From Thermonema rossianum DSM 10300 (GTDB lineage: Bacteria; Bacteroidota; Bacteroidia; Cytophagales; Thermonemataceae): a DNA stretch of 64,000 nt. Position numbers and translations under genes: made by a program. The notes under the pieces are model-generated. The model saw nothing but the letters and a program-made list of their open reading frames with translations, did no database searches and was not told the DNA's origin. The stretch spans positions 1-64,000 of the forward strand of contig NZ_AUGC01000013.1 of NCBI RefSeq assembly GCF_000426825.1, written 5' to 3'. Positions 49,801 through 58,102 of this stretch are shown piece by piece. The first letter of the stretch is position 1. The number at the start of each line of letters is the position of its first letter.

Positions 49801-50452
49801 CAACTACGGTTTTGCCGACCGCTGGATAGAAGGTACGTTCTTCAACGGCTTTTCGGGCTTTGCCGGGCAAGGCGGTGGCTTTACCCCCCTGCCGGTAGAG
49901 TTGCTCAGCTTGCAGGCCCGGTGGGTGGATAAGCGCCGGGTAGCGCTACAGTGGGAAGTAGTCGAAGACACTCACATAAAAGAATATTGGATAGAGCGCA
50001 GTGTAGGCAAAGAAGCAGCATTTGCGCGGGTGGCAAGCCGCCAAGCAGGCAAAACCTCTGCCCGTGGCGGGCAAGGAATGGTATATGAGGTAAACGATGA
50101 ACCAAACATAACGCTTGACGAGGTACCTTATTATCGCTTGGGCATGAAGACCGTGACCGGAGAGATTTCTTATAGCGAAGTGGTTACACCCGGGGCACGT
50201 GCCTTCGACTTTGCGGTATATCCCACTGTGGTATCCGGCAATGTAACCATAGAGCTGCCTTATTTGTCCGAGTCGGTGCATATCCAATGCATAGACGTTC
50301 ATGGGCGTAGCTTTGACATTGAGCAGGTCAGCTTGTCCGGAGAAGGGAAGCGCATAACAAGCTCGATGGAGCAGCTGCCGGCAGGTGTGTATGTGCTGCA
50401 GTTGCGCTATTCGAATGGGCAGGTGCTGCAGAAAAAGATTGTGAAACGCTAA
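46850..50452 (+). CDS. Secreted S8 (subtilisin-like) protease with T9SS sorting domain
   Basis: Protein of 1200 residues. Signal peptide to about residue 25 (ANAQT). S8 domain with Asp121 in TIGLWDAGAVRATHQEF, His152 in SNHATHVSGT and Ser332 in GSGTSMATPVVTGS; ASNAKNALVVGAVYG lies between. A P-domain-like or fibronectin-like part follows (residues about 400-540), then a Calx-beta-type segment (about 545-665), a MAM/choice-of-anchor J-type domain (LLFENFEGALTGWTAFS, about 675-845), and a T9SS type-A C-terminal domain (VYPTVVSGNVTIELP, ending LQLRYSNGQVLQKKIVKR). It is likely exported by the type IX system and tethered to, or shed from, the cell surface. A terminator follows the gene. Confidence 0.9.
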   Translation: MKRSMVFSLSLVVGVLLTGNKPANAQTDEPARHNLLRRLEHQEQARRQRIEQFRLAGKQDLEENRFSAPTILYDILPTGEPLFFTTCNLTAAQNVGTHKLWTGGELQLNLEGSNLTIGLWDAGAVRATHQEFTGRVSQIDNVGFLYTSGSNHATHVSGTLLAAGISPQARGMAKEARLWAYDWNGDVPEMAQAAAAGLLISNHSYGYSAWGMPQWMFGFYDQYAANWDEITYTFPYYLPVKAAGNDGGSGYNSADGGYDLLLGASNAKNALVVGAVYGDTYTGPESVRIAPFSSWGPTDDGRIKPDLVAPGVNLYSAGAAADNAYAYGSGTSMATPVVTGSLALLQEYYRRLYGSYMQAATLRALVIHTAREAGSAPGPDYIHGWGLLNAEKAALTIQEAATTGGALIEERTLNDGATYVFSVTALGTSPLEVTICWTDPAGTPPPTNVEDPTDLMLVNDLDVRVSDGSTTYLPWVLDPALPAAAATTGDNFRDNVEKIYIASPTPGATYTITVSHKGILSGGAQDYSLIVTGILAPSVPLVSFTANLMNTVEVATNPSLPGDCRAYTDILIPVRITGVLTLDNTLGITLGGSAIEGVDYDVITPFPLTLLAGITGYQNIILRVYDDHATEAAEEVIITLNINAGDASLGAYPSIVIKIADNDLAPAPPATSGVLLFENFEGALTGWTAFSNISSANNWYLGNSYVLNGSRSVYISDGTGVYDKTSSANVLLISPVIDATAYPYSDLQLSFLMLCNGEAVGSTYYDYGSVVILDEAMSYYTVIGGPYQGITSVSAQTINIPAQFKGTRFRIAFWWINDDFWGSDPAFVVDDVQVQALPFAGTPVQYSVSADPAGNTYYFGPNDTLYVRDSNSGNLIARLENLSGHNYGCTQVYVDRAGTGASNFIDTDPANAATDKTLRIIPANNNPTGNYRIRLYFSNAEIAGWEAATGKSFTTDMQIVKYPGAIASASNPSLVSYASSLQRGNYGFADRWIEGTFFNGFSGFAGQGGGFTPLPVELLSLQARWVDKRRVALQWEVVEDTHIKEYWIERSVGKEAAFARVASRQAGKTSARGGQGMVYEVNDEPNITLDEVPYYRLGMKTVTGEISYSEVVTPGARAFDFAVYPTVVSGNVTIELPYLSESVHIQCIDVHGRSFDIEQVSLSGEGKRITSSMEQLPAGVYVLQLRYSNGQVLQKKIVKR

Positions 50453-50484
50453 ACAGCATTATTTCCTTCGTTTCTACCAAGCAG

Positions 50485-50509
50485 AAGCCCTACCGGCGTG
50501 GTGGGGCTT
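50485..50509 (+). terminator. Intrinsic terminator after the S8 protease
   Basis: Arms AAGCCCTACC and GGTGGGGCTT (ten pairs, one G-T wobble) around a five-base loop, then TTTTTTTATAATTTT. Confidence 0.88.
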
Positions 50510-50548
50510 TTTTTATAATTTTGCTCTGTTTAACTATTTGCCGGAGCT

Positions 50549-51160
50549 ATGGCCGTTCGCCTTGTTTTTTATACACTATTGTTCTGCTGCCTGCCCGGGC
50601 TCCTTTATGCACAAGAAAAAGAGCAGGAAATAAAATACGAACGGGAGCAGCGTATAAAAGAAGACAAAGTGCCGCGTCCTGCCTATGTGTGGATACGTTA
50701 CTGCGTTCCTTCGGAGGAACTCAAGGCGCCAAAGTGGTACTATGAAGAAGGCTTAGAGACATACAGCTATGAATGCAAGTTTCGTTTGGGGCACCGGCGA
50801 TACAGCGTAAAGTTCGACAGCACAGGACATTTGGAAGATGTAGAGCTCTTGGTTCGTTTCCGTGACTTGCCCGATAGTCTGCAGTCGCCTGTTCGCAACT
50901 ATCTCACGGAACAATACGCCGCCTGCAAAATAGAAAGGGTGCAATGGCAATACACCGGCGATGCTTCTTGTTTGTGCATGTTGTTCCGGAAAAGAGAAAT
51001 AACGGCAGACGCTTGTGCTGATGTAGCAGTGGAAATGGAAGTCCGCCTTCGCACGCATGAAGGGAAAGAGCTACGCAAAGAGCTGCTTTTTGACCTTCGT
51101 GGCAATCTTTTGAAACAAAGAAAGATAATAGAGCACAAAACTGAAAACATGATTTATTGA
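50549..51160 (+). CDS. Small exported protein, function unknown
   Basis: Protein of 203 residues with a signal peptide (residues 1 to about 20, ending LLYAQ). The mature part is highly charged at first (KEQEIKYEREQRIKED), then contains two repeats of a strand-helix pattern (YSYECKFRLGHRRYSVKFDSTGHLEDVELLVRF and VEMEVRLRTHEGKELRKELLFDLRGNLLKQR) that resembles PepSY-like or BLIP-like folds. I do not recognise a family. It ends two bases before the ATG of the DUF2490 gene, and the two are likely made together in the envelope. Confidence 0.72.
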   Translation: MAVRLVFYTLLFCCLPGLLYAQEKEQEIKYEREQRIKEDKVPRPAYVWIRYCVPSEELKAPKWYYEEGLETYSYECKFRLGHRRYSVKFDSTGHLEDVELLVRFRDLPDSLQSPVRNYLTEQYAACKIERVQWQYTGDASCLCMLFRKREITADACADVAVEMEVRLRTHEGKELRKELLFDLRGNLLKQRKIIEHKTENMIY

Positions 51161-51162
51161 GG

Positions 51163-51825
51163 ATGAGAAAACTGTGGGTTTTTTTACTACTTTACCTTTT
51201 TATGGCTTATCCCGTTTTGGCACAAGATATAAACAGACGTCAGGCGTTGATGGGAGCAGTGAATTTGCACACCCGCCTGAATGATTATTGGAGTTTCAAT
51301 AACAAGTGGGAGCACCGCGCGTTTTATAGCCCTCTACAAAGCGACCGCCAAGATGTGGAACTGTTTGTAAGCCGCAGCATTTCCCTGTCCCAATTGTTGG
51401 GCGGCGGCGTGATGTTGCGTTATGAAATTCAAGACAGACAATGGGTGTACCGTTTTATTCAACAATGGGTATATAAGGGCAAGCTGTTCGCTTGGCAATA
51501 TACCCACCGGTGGCGCCTCGACCAAACAATATCGGCCGGTGAGACCACACGCTGGCGCTTGCGCTACCGTTGGGCAATGCAACGCAGCTTAAGCGGGCGC
51601 CGCCTCGATACGGGCGAACTGTACGCCAAAACTGCTGCCGAAATCTTGGGGCTTTACCGCAATAAACCCGAAGGTGTAGAGTATCGCTTCGTGGCTGTAC
51701 TGGGTTTTCTGAATACCCGGCAATACAAATTTGAGTTGGGCTTGGACTGGCGCCACAGAAACACCTTTGCCGCCGGCAGGCAGGAAATCATTGCCTTTAC
51801 GGCAGCGGCTTATATCGTTTTATAA
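51163..51825 (+). CDS. DUF2490-family outer-membrane beta-barrel protein
   Basis: Protein of 220 residues with a signal peptide (MRKLWVFLLLYLFMAYPVLAQ). It is a small beta-barrel: alternating aromatic strands such as WSFNNKWEHRAFYS, WVYRFIQQWVYKGKLFAWQYTHRWRLDQ, and a C-terminal LDWRHRNTFAAGRQEIIAFTAAAYIVL ending in a hydrophobic residue, as outer-membrane proteins do. The DUF2490 family has no known function. A TTG start six bases upstream would overlap the previous gene; the ATG at 51163 is preferred. It pairs with the exported protein before it. Confidence 0.8.
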   Translation: MRKLWVFLLLYLFMAYPVLAQDINRRQALMGAVNLHTRLNDYWSFNNKWEHRAFYSPLQSDRQDVELFVSRSISLSQLLGGGVMLRYEIQDRQWVYRFIQQWVYKGKLFAWQYTHRWRLDQTISAGETTRWRLRYRWAMQRSLSGRRLDTGELYAKTAAEILGLYRNKPEGVEYRFVAVLGFLNTRQYKFELGLDWRHRNTFAAGRQEIIAFTAAAYIVL

Positions 51826-51900
51826 AAAAGCCACTGACGACGCCGGCAATATCTTTATGTATGTAAAATAAGATTGATTATGTTAAGTAGTATCTTCCTG

Positions 51901-52974
51901 CTACTCAACCACTTTCTTCTCTATGTAACGGGAATTAAGCAAGCCTAAGGCGCCCATGTATTTCAGCTTGAAAGAAACCACATCGCCTACTTTTAAATTT
52001 TCTGGATTATTTCCCAGGTCCAGCACAATCATGTCGGAGCTTGCGCCGGCAAACTGAATGTGCTCGTCGTAGGGAATCAAATAATCGGGTGAGGTTTCAA
52101 GCAAACCTACATCGATGATGGCACGCACGCTTTTTTTTCCGTAGTCTTCTTCTTTTACTTCAAACACTTCGCCCGAAGGGTTGGCTGCCAACTCACCAAT
52201 GGGCACTACCGGTTTTTCTTGTATTTCAATGATTTCGGCGTGCAACTGAAACACATCGTCGTGCATGCCGGGAATGGTTTCTTCCTTGAACAAGTCTAAG
52301 CCGAAGTACAACAGCTCGCCTATGCGAAAGTGATTCACCCCCTTAGGCAACAATTTGCGCTGCAACAGAGGAAAAACCACAGAGGTGCCCCCCGAGACCC
52401 AGGGAATCTGCCGGTTAAACTTGGCTTCTATCAGCTGTTTATACAGTGACAGTTGGATGAGCTTATCATGCGAAGGCATCACACCATATAAGCAGTTGAG
52501 ATTGGCACCGATGCCCACCACTTGTATATTGGGCAAATGGAATACCTGCTCATAGAAGTGCAGGAGATTTTCCCCCAAAACCCCTTCACGCAAGTCGCCC
52601 AACTCAATCATGATGAGTATTTTATGCACTTTGTTTTGCTTTTGGGCTTCTTGTGAAAGCATTTCTATGGTTTTCAGCTCCGTGTTCAAGCTTACGTCCG
52701 CATAACGCACCACATTGGGAATGCTGCGCTTAGCCGGCGGCTTGATATACACGGTTTGTATGCCGGGATTAAGCTCTTTGATGGCTTTCAGGTTGCTGAT
52801 GCGCGAATCGTGCAGCTCTTTTACACCCAGATGCACAATCTCCTGCAAAAAAGGCTTATAGCCACACAACAACTTCGTTACTACCCCCCACTCTATACCA
52901 TGCTTTTTCAGCCGCTTGTCTATGAATTTGTAGTTGCTTTGTAGCTTTTTTCTGTCTAATGTCAATACTGCCAT
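51901..52974 (-). CDS. Alanine/ornithine racemase family PLP enzyme
   Basis: PLP-dependent TIM-barrel enzyme of 357 residues in the alanine racemase fold, closest to the ornithine racemase branch. Seen: VVTKLLCGYKPFLQEIVHLGV with the PLP Lys (in VVTK), HDSRISNLKAIKELNPG, ILIMIELGDLREGVL, and a C-terminal beta domain (VVSFKLKYMGALGLLNSRYIEK). The first residues MAVLTLDRKKLQSNYKFI are normal for the family. It follows the GNAT gene by 19 bases in the same direction. It could racemise a D/L amino acid for the cell wall or for amino-acid use; the substrate is not certain. Confidence 0.85.
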   Translation of the reverse strand: MAVLTLDRKKLQSNYKFIDKRLKKHGIEWGVVTKLLCGYKPFLQEIVHLGVKELHDSRISNLKAIKELNPGIQTVYIKPPAKRSIPNVVRYADVSLNTELKTIEMLSQEAQKQNKVHKILIMIELGDLREGVLGENLLHFYEQVFHLPNIQVVGIGANLNCLYGVMPSHDKLIQLSLYKQLIEAKFNRQIPWVSGGTSVVFPLLQRKLLPKGVNHFRIGELLYFGLDLFKEETIPGMHDDVFQLHAEIIEIQEKPVVPIGELAANPSGEVFEVKEEDYGKKSVRAIIDVGLLETSPDYLIPYDEHIQFAGASSDMIVLDLGNNPENLKVGDVVSFKLKYMGALGLLNSRYIEKKVVE

Positions 52975-52993
52975 GAAACGCTAAGGATTGGTT

Positions 52994-53431
52994 TTACTTT
53001 TGAAAGCGCATTTCCAAATATTTGTTGGTGAACCCCAGGCGCTCATAGAGCCGTTTGGCAGGGTTGTGGGGTTCCACATGCAGGGCAATGCCGCCTTGCA
53101 GTTCTCCGGTCAAGAAAGTGATAATTTGCCGTCCGATACCTTTTCCCCTTTGTGAAGCATCCACTGCCACATACACCAGTATGTTGGCAGGTATGTATTC
53201 ATCCATGCCGGTACGGTTTACGACGGCAACTCCCACCAGTTGCTCTTCTTCTGTGTAGGCTTCTACCAGCATTCCTCCTTTTTCGCCGATATACTCTATT
53301 GCTTTCAATATGGCGCCGGGTTGATCGCCAAATTCACCCAAATGTTTGTAAAGGAAGTCAACCCATACCGGATGCTTGTCTTTGGCTTGTGCTACTTCTT
53401 TGTCTTGAAATACTTTTAAACGAATGCTCAT
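52994..53431 (-). CDS. GNAT family N-acetyltransferase
   Basis: Acetyltransferase of 145 residues. The acetyl-CoA motif VAVDASQRGKGIGRQIITFL (V-x-x-x-x-x-R-G-x-G-I-G) is at residue about 88, followed by IALHVEPHNPAKRLYERLGFTNK, the usual end of the fold. The N-terminal segment is acidic and helical. It is first in a two-gene operon with the racemase, so it may act on an amino acid derivative. Substrate unknown. Confidence 0.88.
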   Translation of the reverse strand: MSIRLKVFQDKEVAQAKDKHPVWVDFLYKHLGEFGDQPGAILKAIEYIGEKGGMLVEAYTEEEQLVGVAVVNRTGMDEYIPANILVYVAVDASQRGKGIGRQIITFLTGELQGGIALHVEPHNPAKRLYERLGFTNKYLEMRFQK

Positions 53432-53588
53432 TTTAATGAAAAATATTTTATAAAAACTTGCTTTTTGAAAGAGTAGTCAAATATGACTTTTTTAATATCA
53501 GTAAAGCTTATTTAAATGCAAAATTAACTAATAATTATATTTTTTCAAAAATCAATAAAAAGAGCGGCTCTCTATTTTCACCCAAAAA

Positions 53589-53620
53589 ACAAAGAGGTCC
53601 GGAAATAAGGACCCCTTTGT
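53589..53620 (-). terminator. Intrinsic terminator after the SusD gene
   Basis: Twelve-base arms ACAAAGAGGTCC and GGACCCCTTTGT (one mismatch) around an eight-base loop. The stem lies 23 bases past the SusD stop codon on the minus strand, followed by TTTTTTGGG. Confidence 0.85.
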
Positions 53621-53642
53621 TTTTCAATATTTGCCGTGAGCG

Positions 53643-55007
53643 TTAGTTGACATTTTCATTGGCGGGCAGCGGGAAAGACTCCCACACATCATCGCCCGGA
53701 CGGTCTATAGGCAGCTGATTCAAACGCCCATAGCGGCGCATGTCTATCCAGCGATGCCCTTCGGCAAAAAGGGCGTAGCGGCGTTGGTTAAGCATCTCGT
53801 CAATCAACTCGCTTTGAGTGGTGCCACCGGCATAATTGCCTAAGCCGGCAGCATTGCGCACGACATTCAATGCGTTGACGGCATCGGTCGTGTTTCCTAA
53901 CTGAATATTGGCTTCTGCATAAATAAGTACCAACTCTTCGGCACGGATAATGGGAATAGGCGCATCATTGGAGCGATACACCCACGTGTCATAAGGACTT
54001 GAAAGTCCATCGGCGCTGAATGCTTCTGCTCGCGTACGTATTTTCCCCGCGTCATCGTTAGGATCTGCACGCTTATCGCCTGTTTCAGCATCTGTCACAA
54101 AAGAAGGGTGAGCAGCCCGCACCTCACCGCCATTGTTCAGAGGTAAATACAGAGGGTTCAACTCATCACCACCGGCAGTAGAAAAGAAGTGCTTAGGTCC
54201 TTTTTGCAAATCTATGCTTTGCAAGTCACTTAATTCGATAGTGCCATTATTGTTTACATCCAAGAAGGAGCCATTGAGTGCGGTGAGCGCACCGGTCCAA
54301 TCTTCACGGTACACGGCTACCCGTGCTGCCAAAGCACGATTAAACTGCCGGAAAGTAGGCGGTGTATCAAAGCCATCGAAGCCGGTACTCAAATCAAAGG
54401 CAAACTCACTACCTGCATTGCTTAAATCATTGGCGGCTTCATCAAGTAAATTGGCAATGTACTGAAATGCTTCGCTCTTAGACACCACCGGTCCCAAATT
54501 GTCCGGGTCTTTTACATCTACACGGATGCCATTTTCATTTTGCATGTTGAGCACCAGCAACAATTGATAAGCTATGATGGTTTTGGCAAAGCCCCGGTAA
54601 CCATTCTTTTGTGCATCGGTAAGTGGGGCGGTGGTGTTGTCCACACCATCGAGTAGATAATAGCAATTGCGGATGACACGGTATCGCTCATAGTAAGGCC
54701 CGGTAGTATAGAAGGTATTGTTATCCAAGGTACTGCTTCCTTTTCCTAAGAGGTCACCGGTAAATCGAGGGTCGGAAGCCGAATAGCGGTAATACTCCCG
54801 CCCAATCAAGGCAACGGCATCATAGTAAGTGCCCAAGCGATTGCGCATGCCGGCTTCTATGCCGGACACCAGGTTTTGCAGTTCAGCCACCGTAGGGTTA
54901 TTCACCAAATCGACAGTAGGGTTGTTCGGGTCTTTGAGTTGGTCCAATTGGCAGCCTGTTATCATGAGCATGCCAACGACAAGAAAAATATATAACGTTC
55001 GTTTCAT
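53643..55007 (-). CDS. SusD/RagB-type outer-membrane lipoprotein
   Basis: Nutrient-binding lipoprotein of 454 residues. The signal peptide ends with the lipobox-like MLMITGC (Cys19), so it is lipidated at the surface. The helix-rich SusD fold includes VSGIEAGMRNRLGTYYDAVALIGREYYRYSA, ADPNDDAGKIRTRAEAFSADG and IPIIRAEELVLIYAEANIQLG, plus the C-terminal LLNQRRYALFAEGHRWIDMRRYGRLNQLP-type end (EMLNQRRYALFAEGHRWIDMRRYG). It works with SusC to import a large ligand, perhaps a glycan or peptide. It lies 18 bases after the SusC gene. Confidence 0.93.
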   Translation of the reverse strand: MKRTLYIFLVVGMLMITGCQLDQLKDPNNPTVDLVNNPTVAELQNLVSGIEAGMRNRLGTYYDAVALIGREYYRYSASDPRFTGDLLGKGSSTLDNNTFYTTGPYYERYRVIRNCYYLLDGVDNTTAPLTDAQKNGYRGFAKTIIAYQLLLVLNMQNENGIRVDVKDPDNLGPVVSKSEAFQYIANLLDEAANDLSNAGSEFAFDLSTGFDGFDTPPTFRQFNRALAARVAVYREDWTGALTALNGSFLDVNNNGTIELSDLQSIDLQKGPKHFFSTAGGDELNPLYLPLNNGGEVRAAHPSFVTDAETGDKRADPNDDAGKIRTRAEAFSADGLSSPYDTWVYRSNDAPIPIIRAEELVLIYAEANIQLGNTTDAVNALNVVRNAAGLGNYAGGTTQSELIDEMLNQRRYALFAEGHRWIDMRRYGRLNQLPIDRPGDDVWESFPLPANENVN

Positions 55008-55025
55008 GGTTATTCGAATTTAGAG

Positions 55026-57995
55026 TTAGAACTTGAAGCCCACATGGAAATACACACGACGTGCCGAGGGGAAGGGAGCTACTTCCACACCGGTAGAAAG
55101 GCCACCGGCACCAAAGTTGGACACCTCGGGGTCATAGCTGCGGTATTTAAAGAAGTTCAGCATATTATAGCCGGATACTCCAAGGCGAATGCCTTTTACA
55201 AACTTCCCGCCAAAAAGGGCAGTAAGTTGCTCTTCGCGGAAGTTGTAGAACAAACCTACTTCACGCAAACGGATGTAGGAGGCATCTTCTACAAAGGGGG
55301 CTGCCGACACACCCAATTGCGATTTACGGTAATCGCCATTGTTCAAGGTGCCACTTGGGTCAAGGTCACGGTCGTCATAATCGGGCGAGGTATTTGAGAG
55401 GTCAAACAATAGGAAGGTTAAATTGATGTTGTCGCCGCCTTTTTTCCAATGCCACAGAAAAGAAAGCTCCCAGTTCTTATAGTTGATGAAGTTTTGCCAT
55501 GACATTTGGAAGTCGGGGGTTGCATCGCCAAACACCTTCAGGCCGGTTTGGGGGTCGCCATTGGGGTCTATGCCCACAATTTGTGTAGGACTTTTGCCTT
55601 CCTCGATGCGGAAAGTACCCAGTGTGGCACCAAATGCACCGGTATTGAATGCCGGCACGTCGAGGCGCGTCACAAGTCCACGGTTGCGCCACCAGTTGAT
55701 GGATGTGTTCCATTCGAAATCGCCGCTCTTTACCACCTGTGCCCGCAAGCCCAGTTCTATACCTTTGTTTTGCAGCTCTGCGGCATTTTTTATTTCCACT
55801 GCAAAACCGGAAGAAGCAGGTGCTTGTGCTGTCAACAAAAGGTCTTTGGCTGTTTTGATGTAGTAGTTGGCTTCAAAAGAAATGCGGCCATCCAAGAAGC
55901 CCAACTCGGTTCCTATTTCCAGCTCGGTTTGGCGCTCGGGTCCAATGGTTGTATTGCCACGCGTGCCGCCTACCAGTGAGCCGGCAAGTCCGTCTATAAG
56001 GGTGTTGCCCAGCGAGGTAAAAGTAGAGCCGAAATTGGCAAAGCGCCCGGCTTCGCCATAGGCAGCACGCAGCTTCCATTGACTGACAGCCGCCACATTC
56101 CAAAAGGCAAAATTATGTATGTTAATAGCCATGTTGGCACGCGGGAAGTAGTAGAGCTTATTGGCATCTCCGTTATTGGAAGATTTGTCGGCACGAATAC
56201 CTACCGTAGCGATAATCTTATCATCGAAGTTGACCTCTTCCTGTATGTAGTAGCCGAAGTCTTTTTCAGGAACCACGGTTTGATCCAAGGCAAAAGACCC
56301 GGCTTGGTCCACATTGGTTTGCGAGCCAATCAACTGAGTAGCCGTGGCCAAAATGGTGTTCCGGTAAAAATCCAAATACAACAAACCGGCTTGAGTAGCA
56401 AAAGATAGTTTGTTGTTCGGGAAAAACTCATGCACCAAAAAGCCTTGAAAGGTCTTGTTGATTAGGTTGGTATTTCCCTGAATAGAGGCGCCATTGGTGC
56501 CATTGCCATTTTTTTGGAACTGTAATTCGCGCGGGAAAATGGCCTGTGTGAACAGTGTGTAGGTGTCCAAACCGGCAGTACCTACAAATTTCAGCTGTGA
56601 TTTACGCGACTGATATAGTTGCGCATCCAAGGTAGCCCCCATCACAAAGCGGCGCACCGACTCATTGTTGGTGACCAAATCACGGGTTTGCAAAAAGTTT
56701 GAAGGCGCATAAGGGTTGTTCGGGTAGTTGCCGTTGGCATCGGGGAATAAATAGGCCCAAGGGTAAGTAGATATGTAGGAGATACCCATGGTTGTACCGG
56801 AGTTGTCGTTATTGAAGAAGCCCCGGTCTGCCGAGCTCTGAATGTAGTTAGCCCCCATAGACAGCTTCACTTTGTCTGTGATGTCATGAGCTACATTCAA
56901 GCGAAGCGCTGTCTTTAAGTAACCGGTGTTTTTCACAATCCCTTCTTCGTCTTTTCTCAGAAACGAGCTGTAAAAGGTAGTTTTTTCATTTCCGCCCGAT
57001 ACACTTAAATAAGTATTCATTAAGCGTCCTTTATAGCCGTACAACTCTTTTTCGTAATCAAAAATCTGCCCGGCGGCTTTAGCCGCTTGGAAGTTGGCAA
57101 GCTCGGCAGGCACATATTGTTGCACCTTTTGCTCATCCCACTGGCGCTGCCCCAAGGGGTTGATCATAGACGTTTGTCCTATGTTTTGCTCAAAATTGAT
57201 ACGCAAGCCGTCTTGTCCGCGCTTGGTATTGATGATAATTACCCCCGCGGCAGCCCGTGAACCGTAGATAGCAGAGGCTGAGGGTCCCTTCAAAATTTCG
57301 ATAGACTCAATGTCCTCGGGCACGATATCAGCGATCCGGTTGGAAGGGTTGTCTTGATTCGATTGACTCCCGCCCGCTGCTGCTTTCGATACCACATTTA
57401 AGCCTGCCGGAATCGAGGAGTTGTCAACATACACCCCATCGATGATAAAGAGCGGTTGCGAGCTTCCTGTAATGGAGGTAAGACCACGCAAACGGACGGA
57501 AATACCTCCACCCGGCGCACCGGAGTTGGCTACGATATTGGCTCCTGTAAATTTACCATATAAGGCACCGTCTACAGTTTGAGGCATGGTTACGCCGGTC
57601 AGTTCTTGTGCGGTCAGCTTAGGTACTGAGGTCGCAAGGTTCGCCCTTTTGGTCTGCGATGCCAAACCGGAAATCACCACTTCTTCCAAACCGGCAATAT
57701 CTTCTTTTAAGACCACATCTATATTGCTCGTGGAAGAGGTAACCGGTATTTCGGCCTCTTTGTAGCCAATGAAAGAGACCACCAAGACACCTTCGGCAGC
57801 AGGCAATGTAAGCTCAAAGGCTCCGTTCATGTCGGTAACCGTACCTACCGATGAGGAGCCTTTCAAATAAACGCTGGCACCGGGCAATGCTTTGCCGGAC
57901 TGATCTTTTACCGTGCCTCGCACGGTATGCTGGGCATAGGCATGTGCTGCACACAGCCACAGCATCGTGAAGAGGAGTGTTAATCTTTGTTTCAT
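55026..57995 (-). CDS. SusC/RagA family TonB-dependent transporter
   Basis: Outer-membrane transporter of 989 residues, the channel partner of SusD. Signal peptide (MKQRLTLLFTMLWLCAAHAYAQH), then a carboxypeptidase-like domain (GTVKDQSGKALPGASVYLKGSS), a TonB-box-like stretch, plug (SQPLFIIDGVYVDNSSIP, ESIEILKGPSASAIYGSRAAAGVIIINTKRGQ) and a large barrel. It would draw on TonB energy to import a glycan or peptide. Start 57995 is chosen because the longer frame adds an AT-rich leader. Substrate not known, as no glycosidase or protease genes flank the pair. Confidence 0.94.
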   Translation of the reverse strand: MKQRLTLLFTMLWLCAAHAYAQHTVRGTVKDQSGKALPGASVYLKGSSSVGTVTDMNGAFELTLPAAEGVLVVSFIGYKEAEIPVTSSTSNIDVVLKEDIAGLEEVVISGLASQTKRANLATSVPKLTAQELTGVTMPQTVDGALYGKFTGANIVANSGAPGGGISVRLRGLTSITGSSQPLFIIDGVYVDNSSIPAGLNVVSKAAAGGSQSNQDNPSNRIADIVPEDIESIEILKGPSASAIYGSRAAAGVIIINTKRGQDGLRINFEQNIGQTSMINPLGQRQWDEQKVQQYVPAELANFQAAKAAGQIFDYEKELYGYKGRLMNTYLSVSGGNEKTTFYSSFLRKDEEGIVKNTGYLKTALRLNVAHDITDKVKLSMGANYIQSSADRGFFNNDNSGTTMGISYISTYPWAYLFPDANGNYPNNPYAPSNFLQTRDLVTNNESVRRFVMGATLDAQLYQSRKSQLKFVGTAGLDTYTLFTQAIFPRELQFQKNGNGTNGASIQGNTNLINKTFQGFLVHEFFPNNKLSFATQAGLLYLDFYRNTILATATQLIGSQTNVDQAGSFALDQTVVPEKDFGYYIQEEVNFDDKIIATVGIRADKSSNNGDANKLYYFPRANMAINIHNFAFWNVAAVSQWKLRAAYGEAGRFANFGSTFTSLGNTLIDGLAGSLVGGTRGNTTIGPERQTELEIGTELGFLDGRISFEANYYIKTAKDLLLTAQAPASSGFAVEIKNAAELQNKGIELGLRAQVVKSGDFEWNTSINWWRNRGLVTRLDVPAFNTGAFGATLGTFRIEEGKSPTQIVGIDPNGDPQTGLKVFGDATPDFQMSWQNFINYKNWELSFLWHWKKGGDNINLTFLLFDLSNTSPDYDDRDLDPSGTLNNGDYRKSQLGVSAAPFVEDASYIRLREVGLFYNFREEQLTALFGGKFVKGIRLGVSGYNMLNFFKYRSYDPEVSNFGAGGLSTGVEVAPFPSARRVYFHVGFKF

Positions 57996-58052
57996 AGTAG
58001 ATATATTTTTGTTTTTTGAAAAGTAAAAAATTTTATTCCATAAAAACAAAAA

Positions 58053-58078
58053 AGCGCAACATATTTTATGCCGCGCTT
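58053..58078 (-). terminator. Hairpin terminator after the YceI gene
   Basis: On the minus strand AAGCGC and GCGCTT pair around a 15-base centre (with CATA and ATATG also able to pair), followed by TTTTGTTTTTA. It lies between the YceI stop and the SusC start. Confidence 0.55.
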
Positions 58079-58102
58079 ACAGTAGTTAAAAAAGCGTTGT
58101 TT

